64,000 nt of DNA from Eutreptiella sp. 'Long Island Sound 2002' (Eukaryota > Euglenozoa > Euglenophyceae > Eutreptiales > Eutreptiaceae). Location: positions 2,839,899-2,903,898 of the forward strand of contig OZ038394.1 in NCBI GenBank assembly GCA_964036045.1. Direction: 5' to 3'. Made by a program: the position numbers and the translations under genes. The notes below the pieces were generated by a model. The model saw nothing but the letters and a program-made list of their open reading frames with translations. It ran no database searches and was not told where the DNA came from. Positions 36,894 to 48,500 of this stretch are shown here, piece by piece; the first letter of the stretch is position 1; each line of letters opens with the position of its first letter.

Positions 36894-37074
36894 GTATGTG
36901 CTTGTCCACAGGGAGGGGGGGGGGGGGCGGGGGTGATCTGGCGGCCCACCCAGGCCAAACCACCCACAGACCCAAAACCAAAATAATGTTCCTCTGGGGA
37001 AAAATGAAACTTTGAATCGAGAGCCAACAATGAGAGGCCCGTTTGAGGTACACAAACTTTTTTTGCCCTCATAC
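36894..37074 (+). mobile_element. Short GTATG...CATAC element, copy 1
   Basis: The body 'aggccaaaccaccca...ggggaaaaatgaaa.tttgaatcgagagcc' followed by 'gaggcccgtttgaggtacacaaactttttt.gccctcatac' recurs at 62818-62994. The ends GTATG/CATAC are inverted but short. In reverse complement, the core is distantly similar to that of the hAT-like elements. Confidence 0.55.
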
Positions 37075-37315
37075 CCACCCGCCCATCCCCGCCCCGTCCT
37101 GTGGGCCTGTGGGTCCTTACAACCCTGTAGCCAATCCTGCAGAGGGGTGTGGTAGTTTTCACAGTGCAAAATGGTTGTCAGACATAAATGTTTTGCTGAA
37201 AGTATGACTCCTGTGCTTTCAGATCGGTTGTGCTAGCGCTGTTTCACGGTTTCGAGGCCCAACGTGCACTTACCACTGCACCCTTGGTCGTGTGCGTATG
37301 CCCGTGTATCAACCC

Positions 37316-37497
37316 CAGGGAAGTATTAGAAGGGAAGGGGGGGTCTGGGACCCAAAGGTGTGTGTACCAAAAATGGCCGGACCAGATTTTCCCAACGGTA
37401 AGTTTCGTTTTTTTCCCACAATGGTCACTTTGGTCTGGGGGGGGGGGGGTTACCGCCCCTTCGTCCTACGGTGTACGGCCATTCTAATACGTCCCTG
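37316..37497 (+). mobile_element. Intact hAT-like MITE with 8-bp target duplication
   Basis: The 182-bp element has terminal inverted repeats CAGGGAAGTATTAGAA (left) and, in reverse complement, CAGGGACGTATTAGAA (right), a 15/16 match. It is flanked by perfect 8-bp direct repeats ATCAACCC (37308-37315 and 37498-37505). CAGGG termini with an 8-bp duplication are the signature of hAT-superfamily transposition. There is no coding capacity. The perfect duplication suggests this is the youngest copy in the window. Confidence 0.88.
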
Positions 37498-38714
37498 ATC
37501 AACCCCCAAAGTCAATTCGCCCTCTCACATTCGGGTTTTGGGATTGGGCATTCTCCCTCAAACGAAAGCTGCGGGCACATGACACATGAGAGCAGATATG
37601 GCGAATGGCACGGCACGGCAGGTACCGGTCCAGTTGCGAGGGAATGCTTGTGCAGTGATCTGCGTTGAGGTCCTCCCCGTCGCCCAAAAGGCTTTCCTGT
37701 GGAACAACGTGAAATGGGTGAAGATACAGCAACCCGCAATCCACCTGTTGTTCAACGTGCGGCCCGACCACATCTGTAGAGGGGCGAAGCTACAACCGCA
37801 CCCCCGGGGGAGCCACAGCTGGCTCTTCAGCCATGGTCCTTTCCTGCCTGACTGCATTTGCCTTCTGGCATGGCAATCTTCTGCGGTCAAGGATGCAGGC
37901 ATCTGTCGGCAACATTCCGACTGCGCCAACGCGGAGCAAACTGGCACTTTTTGGAGTGTTTTGTGTGTTTGCCTCCGATACAAAATATTGTCATGAACAG
38001 AACGCAGAATCACAGACATGACTGAGCCCCTCTTTCCCTCTACGAGTGCGTCACAAACACTCAATCCTCCATCCCTCAGCCATTGAGTCCAACTGCAGCC
38101 GTGCTCTGTCTGCTTCCATGGAGTTTGGCCTGCCACTGAGAATCCATACTTCTACATGTGCCGCCCCCGCTCATCTGCCCCAGCAGGGCCATACCCATTC
38201 GATCTTCTGGGGCCACACTGGTGCCCCTTGAAGCAAGCCCCTTGGAGCAGCCGGGTCTGACCCCGCCTCTGGTATGGCGGACAGAAACCCTACCACGGCT
38301 GACGACACTCTCTACACTCTGGTCCAGGCCTTCTGGCCTTTGGTGCACTTCAGAGCTCCGTCGCTCTCTCCATACGCCAGCTCCACAGGGGGTTTTTTTG
38401 GCAGCTCACCCCTTCACCGCATTGTAAAAAATTGGATGCAACACTGGATGCCACAAGGCCCTGTACTCAGCAATGCACTTATCAGACGGGGCACCCACTA
38501 CACTGTTCTGCTTGCGCGCCTGACACCAAGATCATTCCTGAGCACCGACAAGTACTCCCCCCCCAGTCCTTGCACTAACACGGGCCAAATTCTGGTGGTG
38601 GGCCCAAAAATGCGGAAACACGGGGTCGCCGTGTTTAGACAAGCCCGCTGGTATGTGGCAGGCAGTCCGGCAGTGAAAAGAGAATTGTTCACGACGACAC
38701 AAGGCTGTCCAGCA

Positions 38715-38900
38715 GGCCAGCATACACCCCAGAATACAAGAGCACATGGATTACACCTACACCAACACTTTGACAGCCATATTGACCCTTCCTGCAGCCT
38801 GCACAAACCAACAAACGACATTCTCTATTGATTGGAACCGCAAAAACAATGGTTCCAAAAAAAGGCCAAAGGAACGGAAGAAAGGGGTCGCCGTGTTCGG
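38715..38900 (+). repeat. Interspersed repeat, copy 1 of 2
   Basis: The block 'cataccccagaatacaagagcacatgg...ccatattgacccttc.tgcagcctgcacaaa.c...attctctattg.attggaacc' recurs in reverse at 58895-59075 with scattered substitutions. Its ends are not marked by inverted repeats. Confidence 0.65.
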
Positions 38901-39572
38901 AGTTAGGACAAGGGGGTGTTGGGGGAGGATGGGCTAGAAGCTGGACTCCGGTTGCAACTGCATGTTCAACCGCCCAGGGGAAGGTGTACGTACAGGGGGG
39001 GGCCGGAATTGCAATTTCCGAGGAGGTATAACCGCATGTTCAATGTGAGGCACATCAGTTGCCCAAAAGACGTGAACAGCATCTGGTGATGATCCGACAC
39101 AGGCCGGTCGACCAGCGAGTGTCGTGCACGTACCAATTCTGGCTGCCCACAAGAAGACGGGAAATAACACCGCTCGTATCAGATACCCAGCGAGCAGCCC
39201 AGGTGCGGCAACGTATGATACCCTCCCTTCCGTCCTTTTGGCAGCAGGAGTTCATTCCATCGTCGTGGAAATGATTTTGTTTGCTGTCACCAACCTGAAA
39301 CTTTTCATGGGGGGTTTCCCAGGTGTTTGACCATCCAGTGCCATGTATGAAGCGGGGATGGCACAACACCCTATCTCATCACTCCTGTTCTGTCTTGTGA
39401 GTGAGGTCCGTGCTCGTGCTCGGCATCAACCACCACCCCACCCCCTGCCCCTCCCCACCCCACACCACACCACCACACACACCCCAATGTGTCCAGTGTA
39501 CACCGGGACAACAGTCGCCAAGGAGGGCACACGCACGCACACCCACAGGACATGATGAATGCAAGACCACAC

Positions 39573-42500
39573 CTGCAACGCCACTCCCGCGTCCCCTGCA
39601 TCATATTCCCCGTGCTGCTCGTCCTCATAATCCACGAACTCCCAATCCTGCTCAAATTGCTGTGGCGCAACGTCATCTTGGGTCTCGTACTGCAGACCGC
39701 CCTCATCGCATGCGTTGGAGCCCTCGTCGGATTCGGGATAGTCCACCAAATGAATGTTGATGTCCTTGTGCGGATGCGCCACCAACCCAAGACTGAGAGC
39801 ATGCAAAGTGGAGGTGCAGAAGCAGCCGCCGGGCAAATTGGAGGGAGGATCCGGGAGAGGACCAGCGGGTGCGACCATACGCCAGAGTCCGTTTTGACAG
39901 ACGCTCCAAAACAGACGCAAACGGACTCACCGCACTAGCGAACAGACACCCACAACACAACCCCTTGTGGCTTAATATTGGTGTACCCTTCAACCTGGCA
40001 CAGGCAAAGCAAATCCATTCAAGACAGTGGGCATTCGGGGTCGGCGAGAGTCCAAAACAGAACAGAGGTCACGCCTGTGGCATTAAACGTCTGTTCATTG
40101 CATAAACACTGGTCTGCACCGCGCCCTGGCATCCGAAGAAGCGCGCCCCACGCACGATGGCAAACGAACGTCTGTGTCCACAGTTCTGTGGGAACCAGCA
40201 TGTGTCAGGTCCGGTGCGCCATGCACTAAAAGCGGCGCAGCACTAAGGGGGCGTTTCTGCACAGCGCCCAATAGTAAGTCAGCTTTCCCGTGATTCCCGG
40301 TATTTCTGAGGCCTGTGGCATCCTGGAGCGCACCTCCAGGATCACTCAGTGCACACGCCCCCCGGCAGGCGATAGCCCCTCCACACAAACGATGACATGG
40401 TGTGAGCTGCAGGTATGCCCAAGACGACACGGACAGCCTGACGGCAGCCATGCCTCTGCATGAGGGCCCGACCCGGTGGCTACCCGTGGGCGCGATGGCC
40501 ACTGCTTCTGAGGCTCGGGAGCAGGCGTCTGAAATCCCCGTCTCCATCGCCGGCTTTGTCAGTTGGCCGGAGGCTCGGAGCCCCTCACATCTCAAAGTGT
40601 CATCACGAGGTGTCGGCAAAGGGACATGACCTGCCGTGCAGCGCTTGAGCCCGACATGGTGCGTCTGTCCCAGGGGTTGGGCTTGACAATGGCAAGGGAA
40701 CGCCATCGTTGCCTATTTGCACAACTCCGCTGCAAGACCAGTGCCAACACATCCAAGAGTCCCCGGCTGAACGACACTGCCACGGTGCGCACCCCGCCCA
40801 TTTTGCACAGCCCTCTGTTGTATCGCCCCGGCCACCCTGCGCGCTCTGCGCGGCAGCCATCTTCCAGCCGAATGCGAACAAAAAATCTATGCCCCGCGTT
40901 GGGAACAACGCACAGTGCAGCTCGTCCATTCTTGCGCGCCCTCCTCCGCCTCTTCACTGATGAGTGATCACTGGGTGATCAACCAGCTTCTGTTTCATTG
41001 AACTAGACCTTCATTGGACGTCGAATGCAGGTTTTTTTCGCGGGGTCGCAGAAAAACGAACACAGTGTGTGGGCTGAGTTTCCTGCCATGCAACGAGAAC
41101 GACCAAACGCTGTATGTGTCGAACAGGCGTCCATGTGTACCAGTACGCACTGCACGTCGGTCATTATGCGCCAATCGTCTGTGTACATCCCCGTATCTCC
41201 CGCCATCTCCGCATCATCCTGGCGTCATTAGGGCAAGAGCTGCGGTGGTGTGGACTTGCGTGCGTGCGTACATGCGTGCGTAATCACTTGTCAGAAGGCG
41301 AACACAACCAATCTGTTACGGGCACACCCACACAGACAGAGAGAGAGAGAGAGAGAAAGAGAGGGAGAGAGAGATATACAGAAAGCCAGCATCATCAGCA
41401 ACCCACCCGTGCCCCGCCTCGTCCCAATCACACACACCCTCACGCACACGCGCGCGTACGCACACCTCTTCGCCTCGATGTTGAGCCGCGCCGCCGCCGC
41501 CCACTCTTCGCGGCCGGACCGGACAGCCTTCGGGTCAAACGCCAGATCGATGCGCCGTTGGTAAATGGCGCACGACGGCTTCAGAAAGCTGCCCTCGCCG
41601 AAGCCCATGTCATACTCCTGCCCCTCCATGTGCTCTACCTCGCCCTGATCATACCCCTCATCGTACACCTCGCCCCCGTCCTCGTTGCCCTCCTCCCTCA
41701 GCTCCAGATCGCCGTCCGCCAGCCCCAGGCCCTGCCCATCGTCCAGCTCGCCGCCCCCGTCGTCGTACTCAACGCCGGCGTCTTCGTAGCCTTCCGCCTC
41801 CAGATCCGCGACCTCCGCGTCCAGCAGCGCGGGCATCAGCAGCTCCTCCCCGTCCGGGTCCTCTGCAGTCCCGATCACTTCCTCCCCCCCATCGTCTCCA
41901 AGCTCCTCAGTTCCATCCTCCAGCACACCCCCTTCCTCCAGCCCCTCTTCATTTTCAAGGGCCCCCGGCAGCATCTCAACCCCCTCCTCATAGCCGCACT
42001 CCTCTGCATCCAGCTGCAGCCCTGCTTCATCCACCCCTTCCTCCTCGAGACCGTCCACTCCCTGCAGCTCCTCCTCCCCGCCGTCCTCACCTTCATCGAC
42101 ACCGTCCACGACCTCCATCCCCTCCACACCCTCCACTCCATCCTCAACACCCTCGACGGTCTCCAGCCCTTCCTCGCCGTCGTCCACGGCCTCCAGCCCC
42201 TCCTCCACACCCTCAACGACATCGAGCTCCTCCTCGACACCCTCCAGGCCCTCCTCTCCAGTCTCCACCTCCATCCCTTCGTCCCCACCCACCATAGCCT
42301 CCATCCTATTGTCCTCTCCCTCAACAGGCTCCATCCCCTGCTCTTCTTCCATCACACCCTCCAGCCCCTCACCACTGCCCTCCAGACCCTCCGTGTCGTG
42401 AATCTCCCCTTCCAAAGCATCCATCCCCTGCTTTGTGGCCTCTGTGATCTCTACCCCCTCCTCCACAGGCTCCCCGACCTCCTCCTCAACACCATCCCCT

Positions 42501-43163
42501 GCCCCTGCCTCATCCACCACGCCCTCCATGCCCTCCATCTCCTGCGCTTCATGTGCAAATGGCAGCCCATCCTCATCGACATCCTCGAACTGCTCCTCCT
42601 CGTTTCCGCCCTTTGCATCAAACACCCCACCCTCGACCTCTGTGTGCCCCAGTCCACCACCGTCGTCCTCCAGCCCCTGGCACTCCTCTTCCACAGCATC
42701 CAGCCCCTGGTCCCCTCCCTCGCCTGCTCCACCCGCATCTTCTCCGTCCAACCCTTCCTCAGCACCATCAACTGACACACTCACGATCACATCCTCCAAT
42801 CCCTCACCCATACCCTCCGACTCCTCCGCACCCTGACCCGCCGCGCCTAAACCTCCTGCATCCTGACCCATGTCCACTGCTTGTCCCTCATTGTCATCAT
42901 TGTCACTGCCACAGTTCCCATTGCCATCACATCCCCCACGCCCTGCCACCTTGGCGTAGCGGCTACCATCCAGATCCAGGGGCGCCTCTTGGGCATTGTT
43001 ATGGTGGACTGGTACAGATGCAGCATTGAGGTGTGCAGCTGCAGCAGCGGACGCCGCCGCCGCGTTAAGCGCAAGGCGCGCAGGTCCCGGTGGGCGGCCC
43101 CTGCCCCGCTTTGCCGGGGCATTGGGAAGAGGCGTGGTCGAAGGGGTTTGGTATGGGTGGTAC
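39573..43163 (-). CDS. AT-hook acidic protein gene (two exons seen)
   Basis: Exon 43163-41466 (about 566 codons) follows a plausible acceptor (gctcgcag|GTACC). It encodes AKRGRGRPPGPA near its start, an AT-hook, which binds the minor groove of A/T-rich DNA. Next comes an Ala-rich run (NAAAASAAAAAHLNAA), then about 430 residues made almost only of Glu, Asp, Gly, Val, Leu and Met in irregular EEGLEGV-like repeats, then a normal-composition end (YQRRIDLAFDPKAV, EEWAAAARLNIEAK). It ends AAGAG|GTGTG in phase 2, and the exon at 39792-39573 (ctctcag|TCTTG...) starts in matching phase. That exon is also acidic (EQDWEFVDYEDEQHGEYD) and ends GTTGCAG|GTGTG. Downstream exons are not identified. A chromatin-associated role is likely from the AT-hook; the family is unknown to me. 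The plus strand over the large exon is also open for 553 codons, a mirror of the repetitive acidic codons. Confidence 0.68.
40247..40294 (+). mobile_element. Fragment of GGGGGCG-ended transposon, type B left end
   Basis: GGGGGCGTTTCTGCACAGCG followed by 'cccaatagtaagtcagctttcccgtga' matches the left end of the copies at 32174 and 57701, then similarity stops. A 'cacacgcccccc' at 40352-40363 could be a remnant right end, which would make this an internal deletion. It lies in an intron of the AT-hook gene. Confidence 0.55.
40300..41460. other. Intron of the AT-hook gene; unassigned open stretches
   Basis: 40300-40960 is open on both strands with coding-like composition (plus: DDTDSLTAAMPLHEGPTRW; minus: SFSRGLLDVLALVLQRSC). 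I found neither motif nor consistent splice borders, so additional exons on either strand remain possible. A (GA)n run lies at 41338-41373. Confidence 0.3.
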
Positions 43164-44129
43164 CTGCGAGCATAGGAGCGTGTACGTATTCCCCTTCCCC
43201 TGCATAACACATGCAAAGATGCAGGGGTCGGGCTGGAGGGTTTGGGCAATGCTTTGCATAAAGGGGGCTGGTTGGCTGCCATGCAATGCAACAGATGCCC
43301 AGTGCCATGCCTTTTGTGTGACGTGCTCCCTCACGGTCGTTTGTGTCTCTCCAAAGTGGAGGGGGGCAAGGGGGGGGAACAAAATGGGTCGTGGAATGTT
43401 GATCCCGTACTCACGCTACGCACCCTACTCACAGCGCATTGCTCCTGTGCAGGCTCAAAGCACTGAATTTGCGGGGCCTTCTCCACCACTGATGTTGGCA
43501 ATGGGACACAGCGCCCAAAGGGGGTTTGCGGGGTACCCAGCAAATTTTTGTGGAAATGGTCCGCACAAAGCACTGATCATTTTGAGGTCTGTAGCACATG
43601 GACTGTGGATGTTGCCAAACATTTCCATCAAGGCTGCTCCACAGCCCATGCGGGTTTCCTGAGTCAAAACATGCCTTTGGTCACCGGGACCCTTTCTAAC
43701 GCCCCCAAGCCCTGTAAGAGAACTCCAATGCCCTCCTCCCCCCTTTGGGTCTCAGATCCCCCATCAGTGCTGCACTGCAGTTCTACACATTTTGCCCTTG
43801 GTTTTGCTCATGAGGTGCGTTCCACCCCCTAAATTACGGTGTGATTGGTCTGGTGTGCACAGGGCCAACTGTGCAACAGCACGACACACGGCGGCCCAGT
43901 GCAGGCCTCCGCTTACTGTGCTGGGTATCTGCTGGCATGCTGGGCTTCACTTTGGGTGGGTTTAGCTTTGGCCACGGTAGAAAGGGCAGAGGGGAATCCA
44001 GAGGACTTGATTTTACCTCCAGCCCAAAAAGGACAGGGGCAGTGCAGTCATGAAATGGACTGGAAGCTGCCGTGTGCCAGTGTGCACTCTTCTACTCTAG
44101 TCCTTGGAATACACACTTGATGCACAAAC

Positions 44130-44531
44130 AAAAGGGGTGGACGAGCTTTCAACTGAGGGGGGGGGGGGGGTCGATAGAGCCCCCTAGCTAGACCCCCCCC
44201 CAAAAGGGGCTCAATTGACGGACCCCCCAAAATCCTAATGAGACTGACCCCCAGGCCTCGGAGGTGACCCAGACCCAAAAATCAGCAAAAAATGAAAATG
44301 GGATTTTTGGAATCAGCGCGTCGAGGGGGTTCAGAAAAGTCATCATTGCCATATATTTGGTGAAAAAAAAAATCTGACCATTGTTTACGCTCAAAAAAAT
44401 TTTCGGCGCCTTTGGCGCCAGAGTTCATAATAACTGATTAATGGGGCCTGTCAATTGAGCCCTTTTCCCACCCCCCCCCCAGATTTTGGGGGCTCTATTG
44501 ACCTCCCCCCGCCTCACTTGAAAACCCGCCA
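44130..44531. mobile_element. Foldback element with long imperfect inverted arms
   Basis: The left arm (44134-44225: 'gctttcaactgagg', G tract, 'tcgatagagccccc', C tract, 'aaaaggggctcaattgac') is matched in reverse complement by the right arm (44450-44526: 'gtcaattgagcccttttcc', C tract, 'gggggctctattgacc..cacttgaaaac'). The ~220-bp middle includes GGCGCCTTTGGCGCC at 44405-44419. It has no coding capacity. A related left arm plus core recurs at 51908-52067. Confidence 0.65.
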
Positions 44532-45174
44532 CCCCAAGACACAAAAAACGCACCAAACACGCAACGGGCATTTAGAGTCAATAGATCTTGGTCAGCCAAG
44601 TGACGGTGCAAGTACAGAGAACACAGCACCCAATGGAAGGAAATTGGGAAATTGGATACACAAAACATACACACAGGCACACATGCACAAAATTCTCTGG
44701 CACTGGTAGCCCCCTATCAGATTTGCAAATGCCAATTCGGGCTGCCCCCTACTCAACTTGCATCAGCCATTTGGGCTGCCACCTACCAGTAGGGGGCAGT
44801 CCCACAAAAGAGGAAGCCCCCTATAAATTGTGTGCTATCCATTGAAAAAAAGTAATCTCTGGTGGCAGGCAGCATGGCTGTGAAACCTGAAATCAAGTGG
44901 ATCCAGTGGATTAATTAATCCAATTGATGTCATCACACACAAGAGGTAAATTGTCGTGAAAAAAAATCAATCTTTGGGCAGTCATTTTCATGGTGCAAAT
45001 CACCTGGCATTCCACAGCACTGCGGCAGATACCGGCAGACGGCTGCCTCAAAGTGCCCCCTACGGAACCGGGCTGCGCCCTACATGACCCGCAAATGGCC
45101 GAACACCCTCCAAATCCCACCACTCTACGCCGCTGTGCTCCCTCCGTGTGCCAGAAAATTTGCAGTACAGACAT

Positions 45175-45203
45175 ACCTACCTACCTACCTACCTACCTAC
45201 CTC
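45175..45203 (+). repeat. (CTAC)n microsatellite
   Basis: Seven units of CTAC. Confidence 0.95.
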
Positions 45204-45889
45204 CTTGCCTATCTACGAATCTGCTTACAGGCATGGCATGCAAGCCTGCACACATATGCATGCACACGCGTCGAATATTTTGAGGGTTTGGGTGCTGTCT
45301 ACCGGCGCAACTGGATCACATACCGTCGAGTCGGCGGTGCAGCTTCCATTCCAGCATGAATTTTGCTGAGAATCGCCTCATTGCGCCGTCCACCGAGGGG
45401 TTTACCCTGCAACAACGGATGTGAGGTTGGGTAAAACGAGACTGCTTGGCAGAGATTCACACCTGGAACATTGCCGTGCTGCTGGACAGTCTGCCGCCAC
45501 TGCCACAGGCCCCTGAGTCTGGGATTTCGACTCGGGTGGGCGGGGTTTCAATCTTTCGGGGGGGATAAAGTCTACTTGCCCGGACCCCCTACGCCAACCC
45601 AAAAAACCTAAAGAGAGCCCCCAAAAATCAACAGGTTCTACGAGGAGGGGGACCTTCCTTGGGGTTAGGGTCATTGTGGACCCAGTAACCCTTTTAGGAT
45701 GTAGGCTGGAGCTTCCCCTTATAAAAAGCAGCACATGCAAACCGGGAGGAAAATGAGAACTCCACATTAGTGCGGTTTCAGCCTGAAACTGGGTGGATGC
45801 TACTTTGACATATGAGCTGCCTCTCTTTGTGGACTCCCCGACTTGCCGCCTCAACGGTCCATGGCCCTTGCAGGGGTCTGCCGCAAGGG

Positions 45890-46390
45890 CTGAGCAAGTG
45901 CGTCAGTTGGTGCTTCACAGTGTACACATGGGTTGTGTTTTCAGGAATGAATTGTTTACCTCGCTTGTCCCAAGTCATGGGGGAGAAGAATTGTCAATAC
46001 GTGAGAGTGGGATAGTTGTTCCTTTGCTCACTGGTGCTGCTTCTGCTCCCTTGCTTCCCTCCCATGCTGGCGCCGAAATGCGTCACATTCAGTCATTCCC
46101 ATGGCAGTGAAGTTTGGAGGGTGCCCACCGCACCAACGTGGGAAATGTAACATAGGGCCAGGGGGTTGACGATCAGCATGTGTTACCCATGAGTGGTGCG
46201 CAGCATTTCCAGGCATTTTGCCACTGGTTTTTTGTTTCCTTGTCTTTGGGGGGTGGGTATAAAGGCTGAGTAAATGTGCCAGTTGGTGCTTCCCAGTGGA
46301 CACAATGGCTTGTCCCAAGCTGCTGGGGAAATGCATTGTTGGTAGGTGAGCGTGGGACACGTCACAGTTGCTGCTTCTGCCCCTTGGCGG
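45890..46390 (+). repeat. Diverged direct duplication
   Basis: The segment 45890-46055 ('gagcaagtgcgtcagttggtgcttc.cagtg.acacatgg...tgtcccaag..tgggg.a...gtgagagtggga...tgctgcttctgc.ccttg') is repeated, shorter and diverged, at 46266-46384. Confidence 0.55.
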
Positions 46391-48500
46391 GAGGGGGGGG
46401 GGCAAAGCCCTGTGTTGTTTCTCCTCTCCTGCAAAGGGGGGGGGGGATGGCTGACAAGATTTACTTGTAATGCTTGGGTTTTCAATATTTACCCACTTTT
46501 GTGGACATTAAACGCTGTGTGTTGCCTTGAGAACCTTTGTGGTGATGGTTGACGATGAATAGGAGTTCTGGCATTGGGATTGGTTAAACACATGCGACTA
46601 CAAAGCGCTGCAAATCACCCAAAACACCCTACTGTCACCATTTGGCACCCTCGGGCACAATTGATTGCCTCCGAGGGCCAGGATGGTCAATGATGATCAA
46701 AACAAGTATTGCATCGCCTCTTGCACAACTGGGGATCACAGTTTAGGCCCAATCCAGACTGGTCTAAGGGGGTCCTAGTCATTATCACCTTTGAACTGGC
46801 CTTCCTCAAAAGATGGCGCACCGGCATCAACCAGGGCAACCTACAAATAATGATTTCACTCTCTTCCGGGAGCTGCAGCCTCGTTGCCAAAAGAAAAGCC
46901 TCCTTGCCTTTAGTGCAAAGTAGGGGGAAACAATGAGAAATGTGTGGACTGGGGTGAGCAGAGGCCAATGGTGGAACTGGAGGAGGTGGAGGAAATCCTC
47001 CGTGTTGATCCACTCATGTGCCAAACGTATTTCGTGCATATGCTTTGTCTTGCAGCTGCTGAGCTGATCAGTTTGCCAGTCTATCACACCTTTGTCAACG
47101 ATTAACGAGGGTAGACCCCGGTTTGAACACCCGTGGTACATGCCCAGTGCCGTTTTTCGGGAGAAAATGTTCACATGGTGTGCAGTACATTTGTCTCACC
47201 CTTGCTTAATCTTACAGCGTGTGCCAAGGCCGGACCGGCGGGGAAGGATGGAGTTGTGTGGGCAAGAGTGCAACAGTATGACCTATGACACCTGCAGCAC
47301 ACCGCAACCCCCCCCCCCGGGTTCTGGCAAGAAAAACCCAACATTCCGGCGACAACGTTCTGGTGAAACAAAGAATCCTTTTTGGCCATTTTCTGGCATG
47401 TTCCGTGTTCCCAGGCCCCAAACACTTCTTCTTTTTGGTTGCTGTGTAGTTAGAGTCATATGGAAACCCAAAATTTCTGTCAGTCTTAAAACAAAATTTG
47501 CACCCCTCAGTCTCTACATGGGCCTTGGGCAGTGGTGTGGCAGGTGCAGTCATTACTCTATTGGTATGTGCACTGCACTGGTGGTTGAAGGATGCTGGTT
47601 CAATTTCCATTGTATCCAAATTTATCACCTGTCCTCCAGAAAATTGTTTTTTCATGCACCCCTTGGGGCCACAAAAACAACACTTCAACATCTCTGGCAG
47701 TGGGTGGAGGAACAAAAGTGTCACAGGCAAAAAGGACGAGAATGGTTGGCAGTAGCAGCAAGCGTTTTCACTGAAAAAGATTGAGCTGCACAGAATCACA
47801 ATGTTCTGGCAAAACGTTCCGGAACGTTCCGGTAATTCTGGCAACCGGAGGCAGGGGGGTTGACACCGCCCCCCTGCCATCCACTCTGCAGCTAGTGCCA
47901 ACAGGTCCCACTTTTGGCCCAACCCAGGCCTTCAGGTTCGGAGGGTGCTCGGTTTGGGGCCACAAAAGCCGGCGAACAAAGCGACTGATGCATCTGACAT
48001 GAAATATTTAATCGACTTTTTTTGTAGCCCTCCAACCAGTTGAAGGTTGAGCATTGCGGCATATGAGCTGCTCGCTATTCAGCTGGTATGAGCTGTGTTG
48101 CTTTTCCTTGAGTCTTATGCTGCCAGGGGCTCGCGGGCAGGCATTCTGGTACGTGGCCCATGGGTTAGCATGTGTGCTTGCCAGCGGATTATTAATGTGC
48201 CAATATTAGCGGTTTGCGGAATACTAATTTTTGTGTTGGGTGTGTTGAATGCTATTTGTGCAATTTTTTGCAATGTTTTTTTTTGCAGCAAAACAACCCC
48301 TTGTGCCGGGAATTAATACTTTTCGCAAGTAACTCGTATTTGTGTGGTCGGTGGCTCCGGATGGGGGGTCGGGTTTTCTTCACTGTTTTTCTTCACTGGT
48401 TTTCTTCACTGGCATGAATACCTCGGCCCGATAACAGGGTAACGTCACCACAAAAGTACAGGCAGACCAACCCCCGGCCCGGGTGTCTAGCAGTGCATAC

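Larger units (their letters stand above)
35633..39572. other. No supported gene; several repeats and weak open frames
   Basis: Contents: CGGCGGTTG-type motif clusters (35755-35825, 36540-36625), short 'aaaattgcggg' repeats (36280-36325, 36425-36450) and three transposon-like repeats listed separately. Weak open frames lie at 37586-37996 (+), 38274-38831 (+) and 39124-39330 (+). The first two run through repeats or lack splice sites; the last reads PSVLLAAGVHSIVVEMILFA and could be an exon, but nothing supports it independently. Confidence 0.4.
43164..48500. other. No supported gene; foldback element and local duplications
   Basis: Apart from the entries listed separately, nothing is supported. 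Two overlapping opposite open frames of about 230 codons (47092-47784 + and 47212-47922 -) have no motif and cross repeated 'gttctggcaa/ttccggcga' words. A perfect palindromic word, aacgttccggaacgtt, lies at 47812-47827. Confidence 0.4.

Noticed and set aside
39060-39369. Possible exon on either strand
   Set aside because: Both strands look coding-like in composition, but I found no acceptor/donor pair whose phase agrees with the AT-hook gene or with any plus-strand partner.
41114-42775. 553-codon open frame on the plus strand
   Set aside because: It is the exact antisense of the acidic repeat exon. The minus strand has an AT-hook, splice borders and a phase-matching second exon, while the plus frame is only Leu/Pro/His-rich mirror sequence.
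47092-47922. Overlapping ~230-codon frames on both strands
   Set aside because: No domain signal. The overlap on opposite strands and repeated words suggest chance openness.
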